Origin: Cognatundibacterium rugosum
GTDB lineage: Bacteria; Pseudomonadota; Gammaproteobacteria; Burkholderiales; Burkholderiaceae_D
Direction of reading: 5' to 3'
DNA length: 64,000 bases
NCBI RefSeq assembly: GCF_014284365.1
Contig: NZ_JACOGG010000008.1
Location: forward strand, 1-64,000
The notes below the pieces were generated by a model. That model saw only the letters and a list, made by a program, of their open reading frames with translations. It was not told the origin of the DNA and made no database searches. The position numbers and the translations under genes were made by a program. Position 1 is the stretch's first letter; every line of letters begins with the position of its first letter. Below, piece by piece: positions 16,956-25,534 of this stretch.

Positions 16956-17918
16956 ATGAACGACAACGCCATCCTGTTTCCCCCGATAGAACCCAATCGC
17001 AGCGGCATGTTAGCGGTCGATGAGCTACATACTTTGTATTGGGAAGAATGTGGCAATCCGAACGGCCAGCCTGTGCTGTATTTACATGGTGGCCCGGGCG
17101 CAGGTTCTTCGCCGTTGCAAAGGCGTTTCTTCGATCCTGCACATTACCGGATTGTGTTGTTTGATCAGCGCGGCGCCGGCAAATCAACGCCACTCGGTGA
17201 ATACCGCCAAAACACCACGCAATTGCTGATTGAAGACATAGAAAAACTGCGTGTCATGCTGGGCATAGAACAGTGGCTGATTTTCGGTGGGTCCTGGGGC
17301 TCAACGCTGGCGCTGGCGTATGGCGAAGCGCATCCTGAGCGTTGCCGGGGCTTTGTATTGCGCGGGATTTTCCTGTGCACCAAAGCCGAGGTGGAGTGGT
17401 TCGTGAATGGCATGAAATTCTTTTACCCTGAAATTCATGCAGCGTTTGCCAATGCGATTCCTGAAGCAGAACGTGGCGATCTGTTGCACGCCTATGTCAG
17501 CCGTCTGTTCTGCGATGATCCTGCCGTCTACACCGAAGCTGCGCGTAACTGGAGCCGGTATGAAGGTTCCTGCCTGTTCCTGAAGCCGCAGCCGGAAGCG
17601 ATAGCCAGCTTTGAATCAGACGCCGTCAGTCTGGGTATAGGCAGGCTGGAAGCCCATTACATGCGCAACGGCGCATTCATTGAAGATGATGCCTTAATCC
17701 GCAATATCGGTGCGATCCGTCATTTACCGGCAGTGATAGTGCAAGGCCGTTACGATGTGATTTGCCCGCCAGTGTCCGCCTATCGCCTGCATCAGGCATG
17801 GCCGGAAGCGGCTTTCCATATGATAGGCGATGCCGGACATTCATCCATGGAGCCGGGAATTACGGCAGCACTGGTACGGGCTTTAAACCAGTTTGCGGCG
17901 GGACAGGCATTTGACTGA
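16956..17918 (+). CDS. pip: Proline iminopeptidase
   Basis: Cytoplasmic S33 peptidase releasing N-terminal proline. The 320-residue length is normal. The oxyanion loop HGGPG is at 44-48, DQRGAGKS at 70-77, and the nucleophile Ser113 lies in GGSWGS. The acid Asp is in GRYDVICP and the His in GDAGHSS near the C-terminus. A perfect TATAAT at 16915-16920 lies 36 bases upstream, with no good -35. Confidence 0.95.
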   Translation: MNDNAILFPPIEPNRSGMLAVDELHTLYWEECGNPNGQPVLYLHGGPGAGSSPLQRRFFDPAHYRIVLFDQRGAGKSTPLGEYRQNTTQLLIEDIEKLRVMLGIEQWLIFGGSWGSTLALAYGEAHPERCRGFVLRGIFLCTKAEVEWFVNGMKFFYPEIHAAFANAIPEAERGDLLHAYVSRLFCDDPAVYTEAARNWSRYEGSCLFLKPQPEAIASFESDAVSLGIGRLEAHYMRNGAFIEDDALIRNIGAIRHLPAVIVQGRYDVICPPVSAYRLHQAWPEAAFHMIGDAGHSSMEPGITAALVRALNQFAAGQAFD

Positions 17919-18425
17919 GGCAGAGTAGTTGCATTAACCAGGCTGCACTTCTGCTGCAGCGTTGCCTTTGCGGCACATTCAGGCTGTTTCCCGCTATGCG
18001 TACTGTCGTATCGTATCGCATTCACACCAGTCGGCCGCAGAGTGATCCCAGATAATTCATCCAGAATGTGCAGGGAGCGCTCTGTGTCTTGACTGCGCTC
18101 TGCGCTGGCTCTGTGTCCTGTAAAACGCTGGCTTAAAGACCGCAATTCTGCGAATTGGGACGCGCATGGCGTGGGTCATCCATTCAATTGAGCTGCCTGC
18201 TATTTTGCAAATGGTATTCATACGAAAAAATTGCCTGTTAAATATTTATCGGTGTTTTCTCTGTGTTTATTCTGTGTCTCTCAATACGTTCAGCGCATGC
18301 CCTTGGCATAGCAACTATCAGAATTTGACCTACAACAAGACTTCTGTTTCGTTTCGGTTTCAGACTGCTTGAAATCAGCATTGCTGCCCCAAATTGGGTG
18401 TTAATCAACTATTCAGGAGCACATC
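17919..18425. other. Gap between pip and clpB
   Basis: Only short unconvincing frames exist. The recognisable element is the heat-shock promoter at 18368-18394. I see no RNA gene or repeat in the rest. Confidence 0.5.
18368..18394 (+). promoter_or_regulatory. Sigma-32 heat-shock promoter of clpB
   Basis: CTTGAAA at 18368-18374 and CCCCAAAT at 18387-18394 are separated by 12 bases, an almost perfect match to the sigma-32 consensus CTTGAAA-N12-14-CCCCATNT. The clpB ATG follows 31 bases later with an AGGAG ribosome site. Confidence 0.85.
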
Positions 18426-21014
18426 ATGCGTCTCGACAAACTCACGACCAAATTGCAGGAAGCGCTGGCTGACGCACAAAGTCAGGCAGTGGGCAATGAT
18501 CATCCTTATATCGAACCTGTGCATCTGGCGCTGGCTTTAATTCAGCAGGATGACGGCAGCAGCCGCTCGCTGTTGCAGCGTGCCGGTGTCAATGTGAATG
18601 CCTTGCAGACCGCACTCAAGGCCGCCGCAGAGCGTCTGCCTAAAGTATCCGGCAACGATGGTCAGGTGCAGGTCAGCCGCGAGCTGACTGGTTTGCTGAA
18701 CATGGCCGATAAAGAAGCGCAGAAGCGTGGCGACCAGTTCCTCGCCAGTGAAATGATCTTGCTGGCATTGAGCGATGATAAATCGGAAGCCGGTAAGCTG
18801 GCACGCGAGCACGGCCTGAACCGTAAATCGCTGGAAGCCGCTATTTCTGCGGTGCGTGGCGGTGGCAATGTAGACTCGCAGGACGCCGAAGGCCAGCGTG
18901 AAGCCTTGAAAAAATATACGTTGGATCTGACTGAACGCGCCCGTCTGGGCAAGCTCGATCCGGTGATCGGTCGCGACGATGAAATCCGTCGCGCAATTCA
19001 GGTATTACAGCGCCGTAGTAAAAATAATCCTGTGCTGATCGGCGAACCGGGTGTAGGTAAAACCGCGATTGTCGAAGGCCTGGCACAACGTATTGTGAAT
19101 GGCGAAGTGCCGGATAGTCTGAAGTCCAAACGCGTTTTGTCGCTCGATATGGCAGCATTGCTGGCGGGTGCTAAATACCGTGGTGAGTTTGAGGAAAGAC
19201 TGAAAGCGGTACTCAAAGAAATCGCACTCGATGAAGGCCAGACCATCGTCTTTATCGATGAATTGCATACCATGGTCGGTGCCGGTAAAGCGGAAGGTGC
19301 GATGGATGCCGGCAATATGCTCAAGCCCGCGCTGGCACGCGGTGAATTGCATTGCGTTGGTGCGACCACGCTCGATGAATATCGTCAGTACATAGAAAAA
19401 GATGCGGCACTGGAGCGACGTTTTCAAAAGATTTTAGTGGATGAACCTACAGTCGAAGCGACGATTGCGATTTTGCGTGGCTTGCAGGAAAAATACGAAG
19501 TCCATCATGGCGTCGATATTACCGATCCGGCCATCGTGGCCGCGGCTGAATTATCCAACCGCTACATCACCGACCGCTTCCTGCCGGATAAAGCAATCGA
19601 CCTGATCGACGAGGCAGCCGCCAAGATCAAGATAGAAATCGACTCTAAGCCCGAGGTGATGGATAAGCTGGACCGCCGCCTGATACAGCTCAAGATAGAA
19701 CGTGAAGCCGTTAAACGTGAAAAAGACGAGGCATCGCATAAGCGCCTGGGCCTGATCGAAGAAGAGATCGACAAGCTGGCGCGTGAATATGCGGATCTGG
19801 AAGAAATCTGGAAGGCAGAAAAAGCCAGCGTGCAGGGCAGCACCCATATTAAGGAAGAAATCGAAAAACTGCGCCTGCAAATGGAGGATGCCAAACGTAA
19901 GGGCGACTGGCAAACCATGTCTGAGCTGCAGTATGGCCGTTTGCCTGAGCTTGAAGCGCAACTCAAGCAGGCCGATGCCGCTTCTGCCAGCCAGCAGCCA
20001 GGATCGAAGAACAAGTTGCTGCGCACTCAGGTCGGTGCAGAAGAAATTGCCGAGATCGTCTCGCGTGCGACCGGCATCCCGGTGTCGCGCATGATGCAGG
20101 GCGAGCGTGAGAAACTGCTGCATATGGAGGATGCCTTGCATCAGCGCGTGGTCGGGCAGCACGAGGCGATCGTCGCGGTATCGGATGCAATCCGCCGTTC
20201 GCGTGCCGGGCTGGGTGATCCTGGTCGTCCTTACGGTTCCTTCCTGTTCCTCGGGCCTACCGGCGTCGGTAAAACCGAATTATGCAAGGCGCTGGCCAGC
20301 TTCCTGTTTGATACTGAGGATGCGCTGATCCGTATCGATATGAGCGAATTCATGGAAAAACATAGCGTGGCACGCCTGATCGGTGCGCCACCTGGCTATG
20401 TTGGCTATGAAGAGGGGGGATATCTGACCGAGGCCGTACGTCGTAAGCCTTACAGCGTGATTTTGCTCGATGAGGTAGAGAAAGCGCATCACGATGTATT
20501 CAATGTCTTGTTGCAGGTGCTGGATGACGGACGCATGACGGACGGGCAGGGAAGAACCGTGGACTTTAAAAATACGGTGATCATCATGACCTCGAATCTG
20601 GGTTCACATCAGATACAGGCCATGGAGGGCAGTGATCCTGAGTTGATTAAGATCGCAGTCATGGGTGAAGTGAAAACCCATTTCCGTCCTGAATTCATCA
20701 ATCGTATCGATGAAATCGTGGTGTTCCATGCGCTGGATGCGAAAAACATTGGTGCGATTGCCAAGATACAGCTCAAAACCCTGGAGCAGCGCCTGTTGCA
20801 GATGGAGATGGGCTTGCAGGTCAGCGATGCCGCCTTACTCAAAATCGCAGAGGCCGGTTTCGATCCTGTGTATGGTGCAAGACCACTGAAACGCGCCATA
20901 CAGCAGCAGATAGAAAACCTGCTGTCCAAAGAGATTTTGCAAGGAAAATTCGGCCCGAAAGATATAATTTTGGTCGATGTTGAAAATGGCGAACTGGTAT
21001 TCGAGAAAGTGTGA
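18426..21014 (+). CDS. clpB: ATP-dependent disaggregase ClpB
   Basis: An 862-residue Hsp100 chaperone that resolubilises aggregated protein with DnaK. An N-terminal Clp repeat domain precedes AAA-1 (Walker A GEPGVGKT at about 206-213, Walker [14 protein letters not shown]). A long coiled-coil middle domain (about 405-525) distinguishes it from ClpV, ClpA and ClpC. AAA-2 follows with [18 protein letters not shown] and the ARPLKRAIQ sensor-2 segment. The full heat-shock promoter upstream agrees with this identity. A terminator follows. Confidence 0.97.
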   Translation: MRLDKLTTKLQEALADAQSQAVGNDHPYIEPVHLALALIQQDDGSSRSLLQRAGVNVNALQTALKAAAERLPKVSGNDGQVQVSRELTGLLNMADKEAQKRGDQFLASEMILLALSDDKSEAGKLAREHGLNRKSLEAAISAVRGGGNVDSQDAEGQREALKKYTLDLTERARLGKLDPVIGRDDEIRRAIQVLQRRSKNNPVLIGEPGVGKTAIVEGLAQRIVNGEVPDSLKSKRVLSLDMAALLAGAKYRGEFEERLKAVLKEIALDEGQTIVFIDELHTMVGAGKAEGAMDAGNMLKPALARGELHCVGATTLDEYRQYIEKDAALERRFQKILVDEPTVEATIAILRGLQEKYEVHHGVDITDPAIVAAAELSNRYITDRFLPDKAIDLIDEAAAKIKIEIDSKPEVMDKLDRRLIQLKIEREAVKREKDEASHKRLGLIEEEIDKLAREYADLEEIWKAEKASVQGSTHIKEEIEKLRLQMEDAKRKGDWQTMSELQYGRLPELEAQLKQADAASASQQPGSKNKLLRTQVGAEEIAEIVSRATGIPVSRMMQGEREKLLHMEDALHQRVVGQHEAIVAVSDAIRRSRAGLGDPGRPYGSFLFLGPTGVGKTELCKALASFLFDTEDALIRIDMSEFMEKHSVARLIGAPPGYVGYEEGGYLTEAVRRKPYSVILLDEVEKAHHDVFNVLLQVLDDGRMTDGQGRTVDFKNTVIIMTSNLGSHQIQAMEGSDPELIKIAVMGEVKTHFRPEFINRIDEIVVFHALDAKNIGAIAKIQLKTLEQRLLQMEMGLQVSDAALLKIAEAGFDPVYGARPLKRAIQQQIENLLSKEILQGKFGPKDIILVDVENGELVFEKV

Positions 21015-21036
21015 TTTAATACGTTTAAGCAAGTTG

Positions 21037-21066
21037 GGGTGGTGCGTCAGCATCACCCTTTTTTTT
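21037..21066 (+). terminator. Intrinsic terminator after clpB
   Basis: GGGTGGTGC pairs with GCATCACCC (one G-U pair) around a GTCA loop at 21037-21058, followed by eight T. The 102-bp repeat element starts right after the T-run. Confidence 0.9.
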
Positions 21067-21168
21067 AGGACTTACGCAAAACCGCCCCAGCTGCGTTATG
21101 GCTCCTTGTCGTACTAAGTGTACTGCCTGCGTCGCCAGGCCTTGCTGGGACAATTTTGCGTAAGCCCT
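21067..21168 (+). repeat. 102-bp inverted-repeat element, copy A
   Basis: It begins AGGACTTACGCAAAA and ends TTTTGCGTAAGCCCT, so the terminal repeats are 15 bp with one mismatch. The same element, 102 bp long and in opposite orientation, occurs at 36383-36484; the two are near-identical once one is reverse-complemented. It encodes no protein. It lies between the clpB terminator and a small gene. It looks like a non-autonomous mobile or REP-like element. Confidence 0.85.
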
Positions 21169-21194
21169 ATTTTTCGGCTATCTTCCTGTTCGCT

Positions 21195-21494
21195 ATGTTT
21201 CGTATCTTGCTCATCCTCATTGCTGGCGTCGTTGCTTCTTATGCATATCGCATGCCGGATTATGCTTACAGCTATTCTGCGAATAAAAAAGAAGTGATCT
21301 CGATTTTCGGCACGCAAGGCCGGGCCAGTAACAAGACCGATACGCTGGAACTGCATGACGGTCGGCTTGTGCTGCTGAATCAAAAAATCGTGTATCAGGC
21401 TGAGGATATCCGTGCCGTGGTACTGGAACAGCAGTCAGGTGTGCGTACGCTTAAGGTGAATGGCAAGACTGTGGAATGGCAAACAAATCCATGA
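21195..21494 (+). CDS. Small membrane-anchored or secreted hypothetical protein
   Basis: A 99-residue product from the ATG at 21195; the frame extends back to 21156 inside the 102-bp element, which is unlikely to be coding. It starts with a hydrophobic helix (MFRILLILIAGVVASYAY) that could be a signal anchor. A small polar beta-rich part follows (LELHDGRLVLLNQKIVYQAEDIRAVVLE). I do not recognise the family. No clear ribosome site is present. Confidence 0.5.
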   Translation: MFRILLILIAGVVASYAYRMPDYAYSYSANKKEVISIFGTQGRASNKTDTLELHDGRLVLLNQKIVYQAEDIRAVVLEQQSGVRTLKVNGKTVEWQTNP

Positions 21495-21514
21495 TGTCTG
21501 CGCTCATCAGATCA

Positions 21515-22315
21515 TCAGATAGCCTGTTCCTGTTTGTGTTTAAAAAAAGCAGTCGGTGAACTGCCCAGGGTTTTTCTGAACATTGCAGAAAAAGCTGACT
21601 GGCTGGTATAGCCCAGCTCAGCCGCTACCTGCGACAGCGGCATGCCAGACGCGATCAGCGGTGTGGCGCGCGCCAGCCGCATTTGCTGACGCCACAGCCG
21701 AAAACTCATTCCCAGTTCTTTATCGAATAAGCGGCTCAGGGTGCGTGCTGATGCGCCGCTGTGCTGCGCCAGTTGTTCCAGACTGTCCTGATTGGCGGGC
21801 TGGTTCAGCATCAGCTCACACAGGGTTTTCAAGCGCTTATCCTGCGGCATCGGCAGATGTATAGGCAGCGGGGTGGCGGCGCGTAATTCATCAAATATCA
21901 CCTTGAATAAATTGGATTCGCGTTCACACCCCGCATCAAACTGCGCAATCGCAGCGATCAGCTCGCGTAACAGGCCTGAGACTTCAAGAACGACACAACT
22001 GTCACCCGGAAAAGGATGGCAATCCTTGTGGATTTGCAGCACGCGCAAACGCGAATCGGCCAGTGTGCGTACTTCATGCATCATATCGGGTGGTATCCAG
22101 ACTGCGCGCATCGGCGGCACAAACCAGATTTGACCATCTGCCAGCACCTGCAGCATACCTTGCGGGGTATAGGTGAGCTGGCCCCAGCCATGCTGATGCG
22201 CTTCCAGATTCCTCGCGTTTTTCATATCTCTGGAAATCAAACGGATAGGACGCGCCGGCGTCGGGTGGCGTTCTGGCGGATGTGGCTGGTACTCGGTCAG
22301 TTGTGGGATGCGCAT
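21515..22315 (-). CDS. AraC-family transcriptional regulator (NimR-like)
   Basis: 266 residues: an N-terminal cupin-type sensor (about 20-110; GQIWFVPPMRAVWIPPDMMH) and two C-terminal AraC helix-turn-helix motifs, including ASARTLSRLFDKELGMSFR and LSQVAAELGYTSQSAFSAMFRK. This cupin form is typical of the NimR/YeaM group. It is divergent from the MFS transporter gene, 109 bases away, which it probably controls. Confidence 0.88.
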   Translation of the reverse strand: MRIPQLTEYQPHPPERHPTPARPIRLISRDMKNARNLEAHQHGWGQLTYTPQGMLQVLADGQIWFVPPMRAVWIPPDMMHEVRTLADSRLRVLQIHKDCHPFPGDSCVVLEVSGLLRELIAAIAQFDAGCERESNLFKVIFDELRAATPLPIHLPMPQDKRLKTLCELMLNQPANQDSLEQLAQHSGASARTLSRLFDKELGMSFRLWRQQMRLARATPLIASGMPLSQVAAELGYTSQSAFSAMFRKTLGSSPTAFFKHKQEQAI

Positions 22316-22424
22316 AATGCGTTTTAATTTGGCGAGTTTGCGACAAAAAATGGCATTCTATCTTAAATCTGCCGTCATGAATTTCTTTAGACTGAGGCCA
22401 GTTTCTACTTAAGGGAGTTTTTTT

Positions 22425-23699
22425 ATGTCGAATGCAGGATATGCTAACGTTGCCGAAACCCGGCCAGCCGCAGGCAAAACTGACGCACTGATCATCAGCC
22501 TGGTCGGCGTCGCACATGGGATTTCGCATTTTTTTCACATGATACTGGCGCCTTTATTCCCCTGGATTAAGGAGGCATTTCAATTATCGTATGCGGAACT
22601 GGGCTTACTGATGACGGTGTTTTTCGTCATCTCGGGCATCGGTCAGGCTTTATCTGGCTTTGTAGTAGACCGTATCGGTGCCCGTGCGGTGCTGTTCTTT
22701 GGTATCAGCTGTCTGGCGCTGTCTGCCTTGCTGTTGTCGATGGCGCCCAGCTATGGCTTCTTAATGCTGGGCGCAATGGTCGCTGGTGTAGGTAATAGCG
22801 TGTTTCATCCGGCCGATTACACTTTGCTGAATCAAAAAGTGACGCCAGCCCGTCTTGGGTATGCATTTTCTGTGCACGGTATTACCGGCAATCTGGGCTG
22901 GGCGTCGGCACCGGTTTTTCTGGTCTCGATTGCGCAATTCAGCGACTGGCGTACGGCCTTGTTATGTGCATCTGCCTTGCCCTTAGTTGTACTGGCGCTG
23001 CTGGTCTGGCACAGAGACTTACTGCGTACGCATCAAGCCGCTAAAAAAGCTGCTGAAGTCGACAAGGGACCTTCAACTGGCGCTAGTGGTCAGGCCGAAG
23101 GTACGCTGGACTTTTTGAAAATACCCGCGGTCTGGATGTGCTTCGCTTTTTTCTTTCTGACTGCTATGGGGCTGGGTGGCATACAAAATTTCTCTGCCAC
23201 CAGTCTGCGTGATGTGTATGGCATGTCGCTGGCTACGGCGACCAGTGCTTACACCCTGTATATGCTGGCTTCGGCGGGCGGTATGTTGTGGGGCGGGATG
23301 CTGGCAGCTAAAGCAAAAAACCATGACCGTACCATCGCAATGGCGTTCGGCGCTGCCGGTATGTTTGCGCTGTGCCTCGCGACCGGTTTGCCGGGCAGCG
23401 GGCTGGCGGTAGTCTTGATGGCGGCGATAGGCTTTGGCTCCGGGGTGGCAGGGCCATCTCGCGATCTGATGATACGCGCCGCCGCACCCAAGAATGCAAC
23501 AGGACGCGTGTATGGCATCGTGTATTCAGGATTAGACTCTGGCCTCGCTTGCTCGCCGCTATTGTTTGGTGCGATCATGGATCGCCATCAGCCAGCCTTG
23601 GTGTTTGTGTTGGTCTGCGTGTTCCAGATGCTCGCTATTCTGACCGCGGTCAACGTTGGTGCCCGGACCCGCGCCCGCAATGCGATCGAGAGTGCCTGA
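22425..23699 (+). CDS. MFS transporter, Fsr-like
   Basis: A 424-residue inner-membrane protein with about 12 hydrophobic helices. It starts GVAHGISHFFHMILAPLFP and continues LSYAELGLLMTVFFVISGIGQALSGFVVDRIGAR, the MFS loop-2/3 signature as seen in fosmidomycin-resistance-like (Fsr) proteins. A hydrophilic loop near 205-225 separates the two six-helix halves. SD AAGGGAG precedes the ATG. The substrate is unknown. The divergent AraC-type gene and the RraA-like gene 45 bases downstream suggest a small metabolite uptake or efflux locus. Confidence 0.85.
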   Translation: MSNAGYANVAETRPAAGKTDALIISLVGVAHGISHFFHMILAPLFPWIKEAFQLSYAELGLLMTVFFVISGIGQALSGFVVDRIGARAVLFFGISCLALSALLLSMAPSYGFLMLGAMVAGVGNSVFHPADYTLLNQKVTPARLGYAFSVHGITGNLGWASAPVFLVSIAQFSDWRTALLCASALPLVVLALLVWHRDLLRTHQAAKKAAEVDKGPSTGASGQAEGTLDFLKIPAVWMCFAFFFLTAMGLGGIQNFSATSLRDVYGMSLATATSAYTLYMLASAGGMLWGGMLAAKAKNHDRTIAMAFGAAGMFALCLATGLPGSGLAVVLMAAIGFGSGVAGPSRDLMIRAAAPKNATGRVYGIVYSGLDSGLACSPLLFGAIMDRHQPALVFVLVCVFQMLAILTAVNVGARTRARNAIESA

Positions 23700-23744
23700 C
23701 CGTGCAGCAGATGGCATTTCTAAATGCTTACCTGGAGGATATCG

Positions 23745-24257
23745 ATGCCTGAAACTTCTGCTTTTTTACTGACCTGCGATCTGTGTGACGCGCATGAGTC
23801 CTTGCTGGCACAGGGCAGTCTGCGTGTATTGCCGCCTGTTTTTCTGTCTTTTGGTGCCAAAACCCAGTTCGCCGGTCCCGCTGCGACACTGCGTTTGTTT
23901 GAGGATAATGGCATGGTGCGCAGTACCTTGGAAACAGCAGGACAGGGACGGGTGCTGGTGATAGACGGTGGTGGCAGTCTGCGTTGTGCGCTGGTCGGTG
24001 GCAATCTGGCCGTGTTGGCAGAAAAAAATGGCTGGGCTGGCATCATCGTGCATGGCTGCGTCAGAGATACCGCAGAAATCAATGCCTGCCAGATTGGCGT
24101 GCGTGCGCTGGCTGCCATGCCGGTGCGTAGTGTGAAGAAAGGCGGCGGCGAAGCAGAAGTCACGGTTACGATAGCCGGTGTACGCATCGCACCGGGGCAG
24201 TGGATCTATGCCGATGCTGATGGTGTATTAGTCGCAGATCAGGCCTTGCATACCTAA
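23745..24257 (+). CDS. RraA-like / 4-hydroxy-4-methyl-2-oxoglutarate aldolase family protein
   Basis: 170 residues from the ATG at 23745, which has GGAGGAT five bases upstream; the longer frame to 23724 lacks one. The family core [20 protein letters not shown] followed by CVRD carries the Arg-Asp pair used in the divalent-metal aldolase. An early TCDLCDAHE block and late [19 protein letters not shown] also fit. The family includes HMG/CHA aldolases and the RNase E inhibitor RraA. Sequence alone does not decide, and linkage to a transporter slightly favours a metabolic role. Confidence 0.85.
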   Translation: MPETSAFLLTCDLCDAHESLLAQGSLRVLPPVFLSFGAKTQFAGPAATLRLFEDNGMVRSTLETAGQGRVLVIDGGGSLRCALVGGNLAVLAEKNGWAGIIVHGCVRDTAEINACQIGVRALAAMPVRSVKKGGGEAEVTVTIAGVRIAPGQWIYADADGVLVADQALHT

Positions 24258-24300
24258 TCTGAATCGATTCGCCCGAAACTGTCTGGGCGCACCGACGTAG

Positions 24301-24336
24301 AAAGCCAGTCGATCTTTGTTGATCTGCTGGCTTTTT
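24301..24336 (+). terminator. Intrinsic terminator after the RraA-like gene
   Basis: AAAGCCAG-N2-GATC pairs with GATC-N2-CTGGCTTT around a TTTGTT loop and is followed by a T-run ending about 24336. Confidence 0.85.
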
Positions 24337-24380
24337 TGTTTGCGATGGAGCAGATGACAAATAATAACCCTACTGCCTTC

Positions 24381-24652
24381 CTAGGGCCTGTTAGCATTCA
24401 AATTACGTGTGCGAAAGGGGAAAAACGGTTGCAGGGCTAGGCGCAGCCCGCGCAGCAGTGTGATCACTGTTAGCGGGATGCAACAACGCCATGCGGCTGT
24501 TTTACCCCTTTCCCTTTGGGTTCAAGCCAAAACGCGCGCTGGACTGCGTTGCGTGTCTTGTCAGGGGCACCAGCCCTGACGGCGACACACGCCTTGCCAG
24601 CCCACGTTTTGGCTTGAACGCATCTCGCAATTTAAATGTTAACAGGCCCTAG
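24381..24652. repeat. 272-bp structured element with long terminal inverted repeats
   Basis: The ends CTAGGGCCTGTTAGCATT (24381-) and AATGTTAACAGGCCCTAG (-24652) are inverted repeats over about 24 bp with few mismatches. Inside are two further long inverted repeats: a GAAAGGGGAAAAACGG-type arm paired with CTGTTTTACCCCTTTC, and TTCAAGCCAAAACG paired with CGTTTTGGCTTGAA, the latter enclosing a GC-rich hairpin (GTCAGGG..CCCTGAC). No open frame fits. It is likely a non-autonomous mobile element, and ends four bases before the TetR operator-like palindrome. Confidence 0.8.
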
Positions 24653-24655
24653 TTC

Positions 24656-24671
24656 AATCAAACGTTTGATT
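24656..24671. promoter_or_regulatory. Probable TetR-family operator
   Basis: AATCAAACGTTTGATT is a perfect 16-bp palindrome 60 bases upstream of the TetR-type gene. Its position and size suit an autoregulatory site for that regulator. No experimental binding site is known to me for this protein. Confidence 0.65.
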
Positions 24672-24731
24672 TGTGTGTTAGTATCCCGTTTTCTTTTAAT
24701 GTATCTTTTGTAGTTAGGTATTGTTCCAGCC

Positions 24732-25442
24732 ATGAAATCTCAAGACGCTCAGTCTCAGCCAGAACAACAGAACATTCACTCTGCCAGCAGCGCGCAAAAG
24801 TCGGAGCGCGGAGTCAGGGCAGATGGTGCAGAAGCGCGCCTGCGTTTGTTAGACGCCGGTTTGCTGCTGTTTGCGAATCACGGATTTGCCAAAGCCTCCA
24901 CGCGTGAAATTGCGCGTACGGCAGAGGTGAACATTTCTGCGATCAGTTATTACTTTGGCGACAAAATGGGTTTGTACCGCGCGGTATTCCGCGATCCACG
25001 CTACAACCCGGAAATTAAACAGGAAGTATTTGAAGGCGATGATCTACGCGCCTCCATGACAGCGTTGGTACACGCCTTCACCGATGCGCTCAGGCAGGGT
25101 GAGAAAGCCGCTTTATTCATGAAGCTGTATTGCCGCGAAATGCTGGAGCCTACCGGACTGTGGCAGGATGAAATTGAAACGGTGATCAAACCGGCACATG
25201 CGGGGTTGGCGCAATGCATCAGCCGTTATCTGGGCTTACAAGAGCCAGATGCCGATGTGCAAAGGCTGGCATTTTCCGTATCCGGACTGGCCTTGTCCTT
25301 GTTCGTGAATTTTGATGTGATTGAAGCGGTACAGCCAGACCTGATTAACAGCCAGGCTGCGATCGATCAGTATGTGCAGCGGATTATCGATTTTGCGCTG
25401 GCGATGTGTGAAGACGAGCTGCGTCGTCGCCAGACAGCCTGA
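24732..25442 (+). CDS. TetR-family regulator (CerR/YbiH-like) of the RND pump
   Basis: 236 residues with a long polar N-terminus. The TetR DNA-binding domain lies at about 33-85 (LLDAGLLLFANHGFAKASTREI, ISAISYYFGDKMGLYRAVF). The C-terminal domain is of the CerR (DUF1956) type with LFMKLYCREMLEPTGLW. It is followed after about 90 bases by a complete outer-membrane factor, adaptor and RND pump set, so it is very likely a local repressor of efflux. A 16-bp palindrome upstream is the likely operator. Confidence 0.88.
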   Translation: MKSQDAQSQPEQQNIHSASSAQKSERGVRADGAEARLRLLDAGLLLFANHGFAKASTREIARTAEVNISAISYYFGDKMGLYRAVFRDPRYNPEIKQEVFEGDDLRASMTALVHAFTDALRQGEKAALFMKLYCREMLEPTGLWQDEIETVIKPAHAGLAQCISRYLGLQEPDADVQRLAFSVSGLALSLFVNFDVIEAVQPDLINSQAAIDQYVQRIIDFALAMCEDELRRRQTA

Positions 25443-25534
25443 CTGCTTTGCTGTCTGACGCTGTCTGAAGATGTGATACAGGCCAGGGCATGAAGTAAGT
25501 ATTGATTTGGAACTGAGATGGAGAAATCTTGAAC

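Noticed and set aside
18166..18372. Short frame before clpB
   Set aside because: It runs into the heat-shock promoter, lacks a ribosome site and shows no family features.
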